A stretch of DNA of 64,000 nucleotides from DASZUK01 sp963745595 (GCA_963745595.1 CAVUYB010000015.1:310001-374000), one strand, 5' to 3'; positions 36,544-43,797 are shown, numbered from the stretch's first letter. Made by a program: numbers and translations. Notes: a model not told the origin generated them from the letters alone.

Positions 36544-36792
36544 ATGCCGACGTCCGATCCGCACCCCGTGGCCGACGAGCTGGGCCACCGCATCCAGGTA
36601 CGCCGAGTCCAGCTCCGGATGTCCCGACAGCAGTTGGCGGCAACCAGCGGGCTGCACCCGACGTACATCGGGGACATCGAAGGCGGGCACCGGAATCTGA
36701 CGCTGCTCACGATCCTTCGGCTGGCCAAGGCCCTGGAGGTCCGGCCGGGGGAGTTGCTCGACGGCCTGGAGTCCTACGACCTGGACGGGTGA
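36544..36792 (+). CDS. XRE family helix-turn-helix regulator
   Basis: This 82-residue protein is almost entirely a Cro/C1-type helix-turn-helix: LGHRIQVRRVQLRMSRQQLA, then SGLHPTYIGDIEGGHRNLTL and ILRLAKALEVRPGELL. It would bind operator DNA as a dimer. The stop TGA overlaps the ATG of the next gene (TGATG), which makes the two a coupled pair, a layout often seen in toxin-antitoxin, restriction-control and prophage units. Confidence 0.9.
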   Translation: MPTSDPHPVADELGHRIQVRRVQLRMSRQQLAATSGLHPTYIGDIEGGHRNLTLLTILRLAKALEVRPGELLDGLESYDLDG

Positions 36793-37424
36793 TGGTTGTG
36801 GCCGGCGCTGGCAGTCTCCTTTCGTCCCTGGGGTATCCGATTGCGTTTGACGGAACTGCTAAAGCCATAGACGCCCTGATCGTCAGCGGCGTGAATGCTT
36901 CACAGCGTCGACGTGCACGGAGTTCCCGTCGCGAGCGACTCGCCGTCTACGGCCATTTCCAGCACGCCGTACTTGAATTTCTCATTAATCAGCAGTTGCT
37001 CCGCTCTACGATTCCATCATTCAAGGGCGGTCTCTGGTCGATGCCCGTTCACTTTCGGCGACTTAGGGAGATGGACCATGTGATGAAGCAGCTCCTCACT
37101 GCCACTGCTGATCTACGGCTCGTTGGAAACCCTGATCCGTGTGAACGAGGCGAGGCGCTTCTTCCTCATAGTGGAAGGCTCGCGGGCGTCCAAGCCCCTA
37201 TGAAGGCTACGGACGTACAGGACTGTAGGAATGAGATGCAGCCAATTCTTGATGATATTGGTGCCTCTCTTCGAAGTTTCACGGATGCCGCTCGCGCTGA
37301 TTTGGGCCACGATAGGTGGTGGAGACGCCGACGGGATCAGAAAAGACAACACATTCACGAGTCGACCGCCGCGCCAGCCGTCACCCTAGTAAGTCCATCT
37401 GTGCCGGAGATCGGACCGCCTTAG
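36792..37424 (+). CDS. Unknown protein coupled to the XRE regulator
   Basis: This 210-residue protein begins at the ATG overlapping the XRE stop; an in-frame extension upstream is the other phase of the XRE gene and was rejected. Visible features are a mildly hydrophobic start (VVAGAGSLLSSLGYPIAFDG), a basic stretch (NASQRRRARSSRRERLAVYG), predicted helices through FLINQQLLRSTIPSF and MDHVMKQLLTATADLRLVG, and a polar tail. No family is recognised. Codon use is clearly AT-richer than the core genes. Coupling to an XRE regulator suggests an effector controlled by it. Confidence 0.7.
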   Translation: MVVAGAGSLLSSLGYPIAFDGTAKAIDALIVSGVNASQRRRARSSRRERLAVYGHFQHAVLEFLINQQLLRSTIPSFKGGLWSMPVHFRRLREMDHVMKQLLTATADLRLVGNPDPCERGEALLPHSGRLAGVQAPMKATDVQDCRNEMQPILDDIGASLRSFTDAARADLGHDRWWRRRRDQKRQHIHESTAAPAVTLVSPSVPEIGPP

Positions 37425-38025
37425 GGTTTCCGGTGCCGCAATCTATGGGCCTGTACCGAATTGCGGTCGACAACCGAACCTTCGGCACGTGGATATCGGG
37501 TAGGAGGCGGAGGGACGCTATCGAGCCGGCCTACGCTGTGTCTTCGGGCTTGCCGGGAACGGGACTCGGATCTGGTGATCGAGGAGGCGGTCGCGTCGGC
37601 GGCTGTCCAGCGCCAGAGGCCTGACCTTCGTGGATGTCTTGGTCCGTACCTGTTGTCCGCCCCATCTCTAGCCTCTCCTCCGCTTCGTTGGTGGTTGAGT
37701 TGGAGATGGCTGCCGAGTAGGGGTAGGTGGGCTCGTCGGTGCGGGACCCCTCCCTGACTTCTGCCCACGTGTCTCCAAAGGGAGCGGTGTTTCTCGAGTC
37801 TCAAGTGAGTGTGAACTACTTTTCACGACTACCGTCCTGTGAGCGTGAAGGACGTCGTGAGACATTTGGCGACTTGTTCTTGGGCGGCGGGTTCTTCGGA
37901 ACCGCTCCTCTCCCGCTGCGCTGTCCAAAAGGCTCAGACTGGCTAGGGGACGTGCTCGGCACCGAACCCCGCCCACTCCTCTGACCTCCGGTCTTCTTGG
38001 TCATCAACTGTCCCCACGCCGTTGA
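37425..38025. other. Intergenic stretch of the island without a supported gene
   Basis: Several short open frames exist on both strands, but none has a recognisable domain, a good start or codon bias like the neighbours. It may hold remnants of older insertions. I see no RNA gene. Confidence 0.5.
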
Positions 38026-38853
38026 TTAGCGGCGGGCCTGACCGTCGACGGAGTCGGGGGTGGCGGCATCGTCGTTGGGGGAAGCGTTGGCGAGGCCCCG
38101 CGTCCCATCGCCATTCCCTTCTTGACCGTCCCCGTCCGTTCCTTCTTCGTCTCCTGCCTGTCCTTCTTGGGCAACCCTGTCTCCCTCACCCGTATCTTCC
38201 CTTGCAAGGATACGCACCACACGTACGTCGTCAACCGAAGGGATCAATAGGCCGCTAGTTCCCGGTAGTTCGTACCAGATCCGTCCTGTCCCATCCAGCT
38301 CCCACTCTCGTTCAAGAAAAAGTCCGTGTGGTTCTGGGGACGTTTGGGCAATCGATCCCGCAGCGAAGGCGCCAGCAACTCTCGTGCCGTCTCGGAACTC
38401 GACCATCAGGAATCCACTCTCCGGAACCCTGTCATGGTCGAACACAGCGTCCCAAACAGACGGCGTGATTGCAGGTCCAAAAACTCGGTCCAACCACCGC
38501 CGGGCCCCCGTATTTCGCCAGCGCGTGCTGGCAAACGCCAAATCGTAAAGCCGGGCTCCTGCTACGCCAAGAATAATCGGTAGGACAATGACCGCAGACG
38601 CTGCCCAGATTCCGATTACCCAGGGGTGGTGTTGCCAGGTCAACCGCACCGGTAGAACCCACTTGATGGTCGCCGGCAGCAGGAGCGCCTGGACAATGGC
38701 GCTCAGTACAAGGGACTGGAGAATCATGCGGAGGTCGCCAGCCGGTCCCTTCCAGGTGCGCGCTCGGGCCCAAACGGCGACAGTCACGTACCCAGGTGCG
38801 ATGGCTAGTAGCAAGATGGAAAGAGCGGCCACACTCGTCGGAACCATTGCCAC
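38026..38853 (-). CDS. DUF6338-like membrane protein
   Basis: This 275-residue protein has an N-terminal membrane part with three or four segments (SVAALSILLLAIAPGYVTVA, LQSLVLSAIVQALLLPATIK and WAASAVIVLPIILGVAGARL) and a cytoplasmic beta-rich domain that includes VWDAVFDHDRVPESGFLMVE, RDGTRVAGAFAAGSIAQTSP and WYELPGTSGLLIPSVDDVRV. This order matches DUF6338, a family of unknown function. The last 55 residues are acidic and low-complexity. It lies on the same strand as the reverse transcriptase, 231 bp downstream, and shares its lower GC, so the two may have travelled together. Confidence 0.75.
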   Translation of the reverse strand: MAMVPTSVAALSILLLAIAPGYVTVAVWARARTWKGPAGDLRMILQSLVLSAIVQALLLPATIKWVLPVRLTWQHHPWVIGIWAASAVIVLPIILGVAGARLYDLAFASTRWRNTGARRWLDRVFGPAITPSVWDAVFDHDRVPESGFLMVEFRDGTRVAGAFAAGSIAQTSPEPHGLFLEREWELDGTGRIWYELPGTSGLLIPSVDDVRVVRILAREDTGEGDRVAQEGQAGDEEGTDGDGQEGNGDGTRGLANASPNDDAATPDSVDGQARR

Positions 38854-38922
38854 TCATTCTTGCGGCGCTCCGGTGATGTTCCAGGGATGGTCGGGCGACT
38901 AACAGGGTGTGACCGGGTACAG

Positions 38923-38979
38923 CACCGGACCGTCAACGCCGTGGCCCAAGAGGCCTTCCGTCGCCACACCGCTTCGTGA
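38923..38979 (+). repeat. Antitoxin remnant, left copy
   Basis: The 19 codons read HRTVNAVAQEAFRRHTAS then stop. They align codon by codon with the 3' end of the ribbon-helix-helix fragment at 41044-41100 (HRTVSAVARDALHRYVVS, stop), and both are followed by TGACGAGG. No start or N-terminal half is visible here. The two copies flank the reverse transcriptase in the same orientation. Confidence 0.7.
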
Positions 38980-39084
38980 CGAGGAGCCCTAGCGTCGGCC
39001 CCGGGAAGGGTGGGCGAGCGAATCTCTTATGTATCGTCAGTTAGGTCCACTGAACTCCGCCGTCAGTGCTTGAGTTCGCTATCT

Positions 39085-40797
39085 CTACCGTGGAATCATC
39101 TGACTTTTACCGAAGACTATTGACGGCAACGCGTCACGACCTTCCAGATAATCAAGTACGGATGAATATCCCTGTCGCTTCCTGACGCGTTCGTGGGCGG
39201 CCTTGGTAAGCTTCTTTGCTCGATGAAGAGCGACCAACCCACCCCGAACGATGACTGGATCATACTCGGAAAAGATCATCCGCTCGATGGCGTCAATGTC
39301 TGAACTCCGACCCGATATCACCACGACGTTCATGGCGACAACTCTTAGGTAGGGCTCGGTGTTTCGGTTTCTCGCGATATCGCGAGCGTAATCGAAAATA
39401 CCCGGATCGATGAAAGCCGGATTGTGAAGAACCGTGGCTAGAAGCCAGCTTGCCGTATAATCGGAGATGTTTCGCTCACTGTCTTGAAGGTAATTGGCGA
39501 CTTCCTTTGAAACATCAGGTTCAGCGATCCAGTGCGAAAGGTAATATGGTACAAGGCGCTCGAGGGGGCCGAGACTCTCAAGGTTGGCAAGCACCTTGAG
39601 TAGAACTCGCTTTTCTCTGCGCACGAACAACCTCCAGAGGCTGAACTTAGCTCGGCGTTTCTCGATTCGCCCGGATGATTTCTCGCTTGGCATTGCCTCT
39701 TCGAATAGGTCGGCCAGCCGCTGCCTTATTGTTCCCTGGCTGTCTTCATCGAATGCTTCAACTGAGAGTGTGTAGGCAATGCCGTCAAGTTCATTGTCTA
39801 CTTCATCCTCAAGGGCCTCTTCGAATCCTAGGGCCTGCGTCTTCTGCGTCGAAAGTGGTAGGCCAATCTTGTAAGAGAGGTCACCGAGCTGTTGCAAGGC
39901 GGCCGTCGCGTCGGCCCGGCTAGAGCTAACAATCCGAATGTCATCCATGAATCGGAAATACTCGACATTTGGCAGTGAAGTCAAGACGGCATCAACCTCG
40001 ACCAAGTAAAAGTTGGCGAGGATTCGAGACGCATCCGGGCCTTGTGGAAGTCCTCGGCCCTGTGCCGGAGCCCAGATCCTAAGCATCTGCCTAAGAGGCT
40101 TTAGAAGCACTTCGGGGACTCCAGCCTCCTGCAGAAGAATCATCAACTGTCGGTGTTCGATGAAATCGAAGTAGGCAGTAATGTCCGTCTTGATCATCCA
40201 TCCGCGACAATCCACCACCGCCCGACGCGTATCCCGCCTCCAGTTTAGCCAAGGCTGCGTGCGGCTAGCTCGGTATTTCCGTTGCTTGTCCTTGGTCCGG
40301 GACGCGTAGCTTCGATCAGACAACTTGGGATCGGTAGATTTTTCAATCTCCTGAGCGATGGCTTGGTAGGCGAGTCGATCGGTCAGTCGGAGGTCAGTAC
40401 CCTGACGAACAAAGAGGGGAGACTTTGGGACTGGGACTATCGTTGGCGGGTCAAAGTCGGCAACGAGGTCGAGTTTGTCGGCCGTCAGCTGAAACAACTC
40501 ATCGCGGTCCTGAAGTTCGTCCTGGAAAGTTAGGATATCTGGTGCCCACGGACCCTCTTTCAGGTCGCGATCGAGGACGTTGCCGAGGGCCGCGACGAGG
40601 TCCACGACGGAAGAGGCTCCTGTGCCGACCGCGGGTCGCTGCTTCTGTGGAAGAACAGATGCGGCGTCGATCAACCAGCTCCGACCGACCTTGCGACAGG
40701 CGTAATCGCCTGCCGCACAGCGCCGCCGGACGGAGGCTACGGAAATTCCGGCCCGTCTGGCGGCTTCCTCGACTGATATCCACTCCGTATCGCTCAT
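39085..40797 (-). CDS. Reverse transcriptase with N-terminal excisionase-like HTH
   Basis: This is a 570-residue protein. Residues 5-48 form a MerR/excisionase-type helix-turn-helix (WISVEEAARRAGISVASVRR and KVGRSWLID). Residues about 120-345 form a reverse transcriptase: LTDRLAYQAIAQEI, motif A with Asp in KTDITAYFDFI (near 204), motif B GLPQGPDASRILANFYL (near 249) and motif C FRFMDDIRI (Asp285 and Asp286). All catalytic Asp are kept, so it may be active. The C-terminal 220 residues are helical and HEAT-like. No maturase domain is seen. The layout resembles the Abi/DRT-type defence reverse transcriptases, but the fused DNA-binding domain is unusual. One 60-base line counted is 50% GC against about 70% nearby, a sign of transfer. 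Confidence 0.9.
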   Translation of the reverse strand: MSDTEWISVEEAARRAGISVASVRRRCAAGDYACRKVGRSWLIDAASVLPQKQRPAVGTGASSVVDLVAALGNVLDRDLKEGPWAPDILTFQDELQDRDELFQLTADKLDLVADFDPPTIVPVPKSPLFVRQGTDLRLTDRLAYQAIAQEIEKSTDPKLSDRSYASRTKDKQRKYRASRTQPWLNWRRDTRRAVVDCRGWMIKTDITAYFDFIEHRQLMILLQEAGVPEVLLKPLRQMLRIWAPAQGRGLPQGPDASRILANFYLVEVDAVLTSLPNVEYFRFMDDIRIVSSSRADATAALQQLGDLSYKIGLPLSTQKTQALGFEEALEDEVDNELDGIAYTLSVEAFDEDSQGTIRQRLADLFEEAMPSEKSSGRIEKRRAKFSLWRLFVRREKRVLLKVLANLESLGPLERLVPYYLSHWIAEPDVSKEVANYLQDSERNISDYTASWLLATVLHNPAFIDPGIFDYARDIARNRNTEPYLRVVAMNVVVISGRSSDIDAIERMIFSEYDPVIVRGGLVALHRAKKLTKAAHERVRKRQGYSSVLDYLEGRDALPSIVFGKSQMIPR

Positions 40798-40822
40798 ATG
40801 ATTGCTCTCGCTCAGATGAGCG
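40791..40822. promoter_or_regulatory. Operator-like repeats over the reverse transcriptase start
   Basis: A perfect palindrome CGCTCA-GA-TGAGCG (40809-40822) lies 11 bp upstream of the start codon, and a third CGCTCA half-site (40791-40796) overlaps the first codons. A TATAGT on the minus strand (40851-40856) is a possible -10. The protein's own helix-turn-helix could bind here and repress the gene, which is inference. Confidence 0.5.
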
Positions 40823-40890
40823 TAGCAACTCCAGGCGAGGCGATCAAGTGACTATAATCCCTGGTAAACGATGTGGTTCTCACATTCTGA

Positions 40891-41100
40891 GTGGAGGAGG
40901 CTCTGGCCGAGGCCGCGGCCGGTTACGACCTGACGGAGGCCAAGGCGGCCGGACTGGGCGCCCTCAACCGGGACGTCTCCACGCCTCGACCTCCGAGTCG
41001 AGCCCGAGCTAGCGAAGCGCTCCACCGTCGGGCCCTGGAGGAGCACCGGACCGTCAGCGCCGTGGCCCGGGACGCCCTCCATCGGTACGTTGTCTCCTGA
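40891..41100 (+). pseudogene. Ribbon-helix-helix antitoxin fragment (degenerate)
   Basis: A frame of 69 codons ends with ALHRRALEEHRTVSAVARDALHRYV, of which the latter half is the second helix of a CopG/VapB-like ribbon-helix-helix domain. The DNA-contacting strand expected before it is not readable in this frame; one base over, STLDLRVEPELAKR appears, which is what such a strand looks like. At least one indel has therefore damaged the gene. It is transcribed away from the reverse transcriptase and shares its 3' end sequence with 38923-38979. Confidence 0.55.
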
Positions 41101-41211
41101 CGAGGCCGATATCCGGGGCGGCTGCTTCGAGCCCTGGTGAGTTGACCCGGCCCGTCGTGCTCGCTGATTCAATCAGTGAAGGTGAACGACCGGGCCGACG
41201 ACGGTAGATCG

Positions 41212-41241
41212 CCGGTTCTTATTGTGGGACCCAAGGTCCAC
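41212..41241 (+). repeat. 30-bp direct repeat, copy 1
   Basis: The sequence from CCGGTTCTTATTG to GGTCCAC matches 41938-41967 at 29 of 30 positions. It contains an imperfect hairpin, TGGGACC and GGTCCA around CAA, with one bulged G. It lies upstream of the Phd/RelE pair. Confidence 0.75.
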
Positions 41242-41346
41242 TGAGTTCGTTGACCTGGGAGTTGTCGATCGGCAGGGCTCGGCTGCGCGAACCGGAACCC
41301 CGTTTGCCCTTGCCTCAGGGAACCGATTAGGTCAGGATATTGACCA

Positions 41347-41598
41347 ATGAGTGAGACGCTGCCTTTCTCGGATGCGAAGGCCCGCCTGTCAGAGTTGGCC
41401 GAACGGGTCGAACAGGAGCACGAGCGCATCTTGGTGACCCGCAACGGTCGGCCGTCCTTCGTGCTGGTGAGCCCCGACGATCTGGCCTCACTGGAGGAGA
41501 CGTTGGACATCCTCCGAGACCCGGAGCTGGTGGCTTCACTTGCTCGGTCGCGAGTAGAGGCGGCCCGCGGAGAGACGCTGCCCCTGCCTGACGCCTGA
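41347..41598 (+). CDS. Phd/YefM-type antitoxin
   Basis: This 83-residue protein has the Phd/YefM N-terminal fold: LPFSDAKARLSELAERVEQE, then the strand ERILVTRNGRPSFVLVSPDD and a helical C-terminus that would wrap the toxin. It likely binds its own promoter and neutralises the RelE-type toxin, which starts 12 bp downstream. Confidence 0.9.
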   Translation: MSETLPFSDAKARLSELAERVEQEHERILVTRNGRPSFVLVSPDDLASLEETLDILRDPELVASLARSRVEAARGETLPLPDA

Positions 41599-41610
41599 GC
41601 GCCGGCTCGA

Positions 41611-41874
41611 ATGTTTGAGATCCGGGCCACCCCGGAGGCGTTACGCCATCTGAACGACCTTCCGTCCAAGGTTCGCGACGCGGCGCTCGTCGCTCTGCGG
41701 GAATCGATCAGCGAGAACCCCCGGCGGATCGGCAAGCCGTTGGTCGGCGACTTGGCCGGCCTGTACTCGGCCAGGCGAGGGGACTACCGGATCATCTATG
41801 AGATCGATGACGAGGCGAACGTGGTCATCGTCCACCGCATCCAGCATCGGGGCGACGTTTACCGCCGCCGCTGA
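41611..41874 (+). CDS. RelE/ParE-type toxin
   Basis: This 87-residue protein has the RelE fold: FEIRATPEALRHLNDLPSKV, then GKPLVGDLAGLYSARRGDYR and YEIDDEANVVIVHRIQHRGD with a basic C-terminus. The LAGLYSARRGDYRIIYEID pattern is that of ribosome-dependent or gyrase-directed toxins of this superfamily. It forms a two-gene module with the Phd-like antitoxin, and the module lies between two near-identical 30-bp repeats. Confidence 0.9.
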   Translation: MFEIRATPEALRHLNDLPSKVRDAALVALRESISENPRRIGKPLVGDLAGLYSARRGDYRIIYEIDDEANVVIVHRIQHRGDVYRRR

Positions 41875-41937
41875 CCGGCTGCCTGGCCGAGACGCCCATC
41901 ACCCCAGGCTGACCGGCACTCCGGGAACCCGCAGGAT

Positions 41938-41967
41938 CCGGTTCGTATTGTGGGACCCAAGGTCCAC
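41938..41967 (+). repeat. 30-bp direct repeat, copy 2
   Basis: This is the second copy of the repeat at 41212-41241, with a single difference. It lies 63 bp after the toxin gene in the same orientation, so the two copies bracket the toxin-antitoxin module. Confidence 0.75.
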
Positions 41968-42007
41968 CATCGTGATGTCGCCTCACCTCCACCATCGTGA
42001 TGTCGCC
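41963..42007 (+). repeat. Two copies of a 20-base unit, period 25
   Basis: The unit TCCACCATCGTGATGTCGCC occurs at 41963-41982 and 41988-42007, separated by TCACC. The first copy overlaps the end of the 30-bp repeat. The segment TCACCTCCACCA (41983-41994) is identical to the last 12 bases of tRNA-Ala including CCA. Confidence 0.8.
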
Positions 42008-42039
42008 CAACTCCAGTGCGGCGGCTTCCCTGACTCGCA

Positions 42040-42082
42040 AATATAAATGCCCGGGAGGAGGGTCACCCCTCCTCCCGGGCAT
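42040..42082 (-). terminator. Rho-independent terminator of the low-GC secreted protein gene
   Basis: Perfect 16-bp arms (42047-42062 and 42067-42082) enclose a 4-base loop; the arms begin with ATGCCCGGGAGGAGGG. On the minus strand the stem is followed by TTTATATTTG, a T-rich tail. It lies 30 bp after the stop of the minus-strand gene. Confidence 0.85.
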
Positions 42083-42112
42083 CGGTCATTACGAGTACCG
42101 CCGAAGAACTCG

Positions 42113-42646
42113 TTAGAGCGTGATTTTGAATTGCAATTTGTTACCTATTGTATCTTTGATCCAGGATGTGCATGTTGCCGTAAACGTGGCCCCTGTCGTT
42201 TCCATCCGAAGAGTGCCAGTGTACGAACCTGTACCGCCCTTGTTAAGGAATACCGGTGCACCAGAGGTAGCTACACAGCCGTTACCTAGCCTCCCGTGAA
42301 ACGTAAAAGTCATACCGGTATTGAACTTTATGACGCTCCCTGATGTCTGAAGCTTGTCGCGCCCATTAATGGTAACCGTCGTACCAGTACTGAACCATTC
42401 GCCGACATAGACTGTGTATCCGAGCATTGTCGTCGTCCCGGATGTGTAGGTACCCAGACTCGTTGAAAGTGTCATGTGAGTTCCGGCCAGTGTCAGTCGT
42501 CCAAGTGTTCCGTATGTCAGGTAACTCGGAGTAACGAGCGTGTTTGTTGCCGCACTTGCCACGCCTGAGCTCAGCAGTGACAGACCACCAATGGGTACCA
42601 TAACCGCTAGAGCGGCCCCGAAGAGTCGGGAGTAGCGTCGCCTCAT
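42113..42646 (-). CDS. Secreted protein of unknown function
   Basis: This 177-residue protein starts at an ATG with AGGGGA 9 bp upstream. It has a clear signal peptide: MRRRYSRLF, a hydrophobic core (GAALAVMVPIGGLSLLSSG) and a cleavage site at VASAA. The mature part is Thr/Gly/Ser-rich and beta-like (LGTYTSGTTTMLGYTVYVG), with two cysteines (NGCVATSG and TATCTSW) that could form a disulfide. No family is recognised. GC is far below the core genome. It has its own promoter and terminator, so it is a single-gene unit. Confidence 0.75.
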   Translation of the reverse strand: MRRRYSRLFGAALAVMVPIGGLSLLSSGVASAATNTLVTPSYLTYGTLGRLTLAGTHMTLSTSLGTYTSGTTTMLGYTVYVGEWFSTGTTVTINGRDKLQTSGSVIKFNTGMTFTFHGRLGNGCVATSGAPVFLNKGGTGSYTGTLRMETTGATFTATCTSWIKDTIGNKLQFKITL

Positions 42647-42724
42647 TCTTGGATTCCCCTTTCATCAGTTCTACTGGATGGATAGCAGCTAGACGTAAAC
42701 TTCATACGCTCTGCTGCATGATAC

Positions 42725-42752
42725 AATTTACATATATCCAGTTAGGTGTCAA
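42725..42752 (-). promoter_or_regulatory. Promoter of the low-GC secreted protein gene
   Basis: On the minus strand a perfect TTGACA (42747-42752) is followed after 16 bp by TAAATT (42725-42730). Transcription would start near 42718, leaving a leader of about 70 bases before the ATG at 42646. Confidence 0.6.
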
Positions 42753-43168
42753 GGGATAATTGAGGTATTTGAGCCGCCTATGCCCGAGAGTTAGCGGCGA
42801 CTACTGAAGAGAAATTATTCGCCGGATAATTGGCGGCTGGCATTCTCAACCGGAGACGGCCGTTCCCATGCACGCAATCGTCTCGATGACCGTCAGCGGA
42901 CCCTGGAATAGGAAGACCGTCTATGGTCTATATGCGTTGATACCCAGGCGATACGCCGCTTCTTCGACCCCCGAAACTCTTTGTGCCGGGTCAGGAGGCA
43001 GAGGAACCGAGAGCCGCATATCCGGGACCGTTCGCCCAGGGCGCGTGGCCAGGCGGCGAGAACGTCGTCCACAGTAGAGATCCTTCAGCCCGCATCGTGC
43101 TCCCCCACGTCGCCTTTGCGTTGCCACCCTGAAACTCAGTCAGGTAAATGTAACTGCAATTTTCTCTC
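42753..43168. other. Intergenic stretch at the right edge of the low-GC region
   Basis: No supported gene. It contains a small inverted repeat AATTAT/ATAATT around TCGCCGG (42813-42831) and a second GGATAATTG-like copy near 42754. Composition rises back to the core level around 43160, so this is the likely right end of the foreign DNA. Confidence 0.5.
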
Positions 43169-43711
43169 ATGTCAACGGTGTCCGTCGGGAATACGACACC
43201 CGGCGGAGCATTTCGCCGGGTGGCCAGACCGCCACCTCGGCCCGTCGGGTCAGACCCGGACGACCCGAAGCCCGGGAACGTCGTCGTAGTCACGGTCCGG
43301 AGGAGAGCGACCGATCGTCCTCTCCACGCCCTCTGGTCCCTACGATCCGATCGAGTCTTGTGGGAACGACAACCGGAGGTGGGCGTGCGAACGGACGACG
43401 GTGATCTCTGGCAGCAGGTGACACACCTCCTCCGCCGCCGGCCGGGGTGGCGGCTCGAGGCGGTGGCGTCGCCGGGGGCACTGCCGGTCTGGTGCTTCGG
43501 GCCGCCCAGCGACGCCGACCTCTCCGTGACAGCTGACGGTGCGTCGGTCACCGTCCACGTCGTGGCATCGGACGAAGACGTCGAGCTGGGCACGGTGGAT
43601 GACCTCGTGAACTGGCTGCGTGCCCACCGGCCGGGGTCCCTGGAGGAGCGGCCGGCCGGGGTCTTCGACCGGCTCAAGCGGCGCCGCGGTCGGTTCTTCG
43701 ACTGGGAATGA
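43169..43711 (+). CDS. Hypothetical protein
   Basis: This 180-residue protein is of normal high-GC composition. The N-terminal 40 residues are Pro/Arg-rich; the rest includes VLWERQPEVGVRTDDGDLWQ, WRLEAVASPGALPVWCFGPP and DGASVTVHVVASDEDVELGT, suggesting an alpha/beta domain, then a basic C-terminus (FDRLKRRRGRFFDWE). No family is recognised. The start could be further downstream. It precedes the ParA-type gene by about 90 bp in the same direction. Confidence 0.55.
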   Translation: MSTVSVGNTTPGGAFRRVARPPPRPVGSDPDDPKPGNVVVVTVRRRATDRPLHALWSLRSDRVLWERQPEVGVRTDDGDLWQQVTHLLRRRPGWRLEAVASPGALPVWCFGPPSDADLSVTADGASVTVHVVASDEDVELGTVDDLVNWLRAHRPGSLEERPAGVFDRLKRRRGRFFDWE

Positions 43712-43797
43712 CCTGGTCGGAGGCTCGCCGATCGTCCGAGCGGTCCTGACGGCCAGCGCCCGTGACGGCGCTGGCGTCCGGTGGCATCATCTCCCGG

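Noticed and set aside
36480..36791. N-terminal extension of the 210-residue protein
   Set aside because: It is another phase of the XRE gene; the coupled ATG at 36792 is far better.
37425..38025. Several short open frames in the island
   Set aside because: No domain, poor starts and no coding bias matching neighbours; kept as intergenic.
39085..40797. Group II intron, retron or diversity-generating retroelement
   Set aside because: No maturase/X domain or intron domain V, no retron-type msr/msd seen next to the gene, and no template/variable repeat pair or Avd-like gene.
41212..41967. Integron gene cassette with attC sites
   Set aside because: The repeats lack the paired core boxes of attC, and no tyrosine integron integrase is present.
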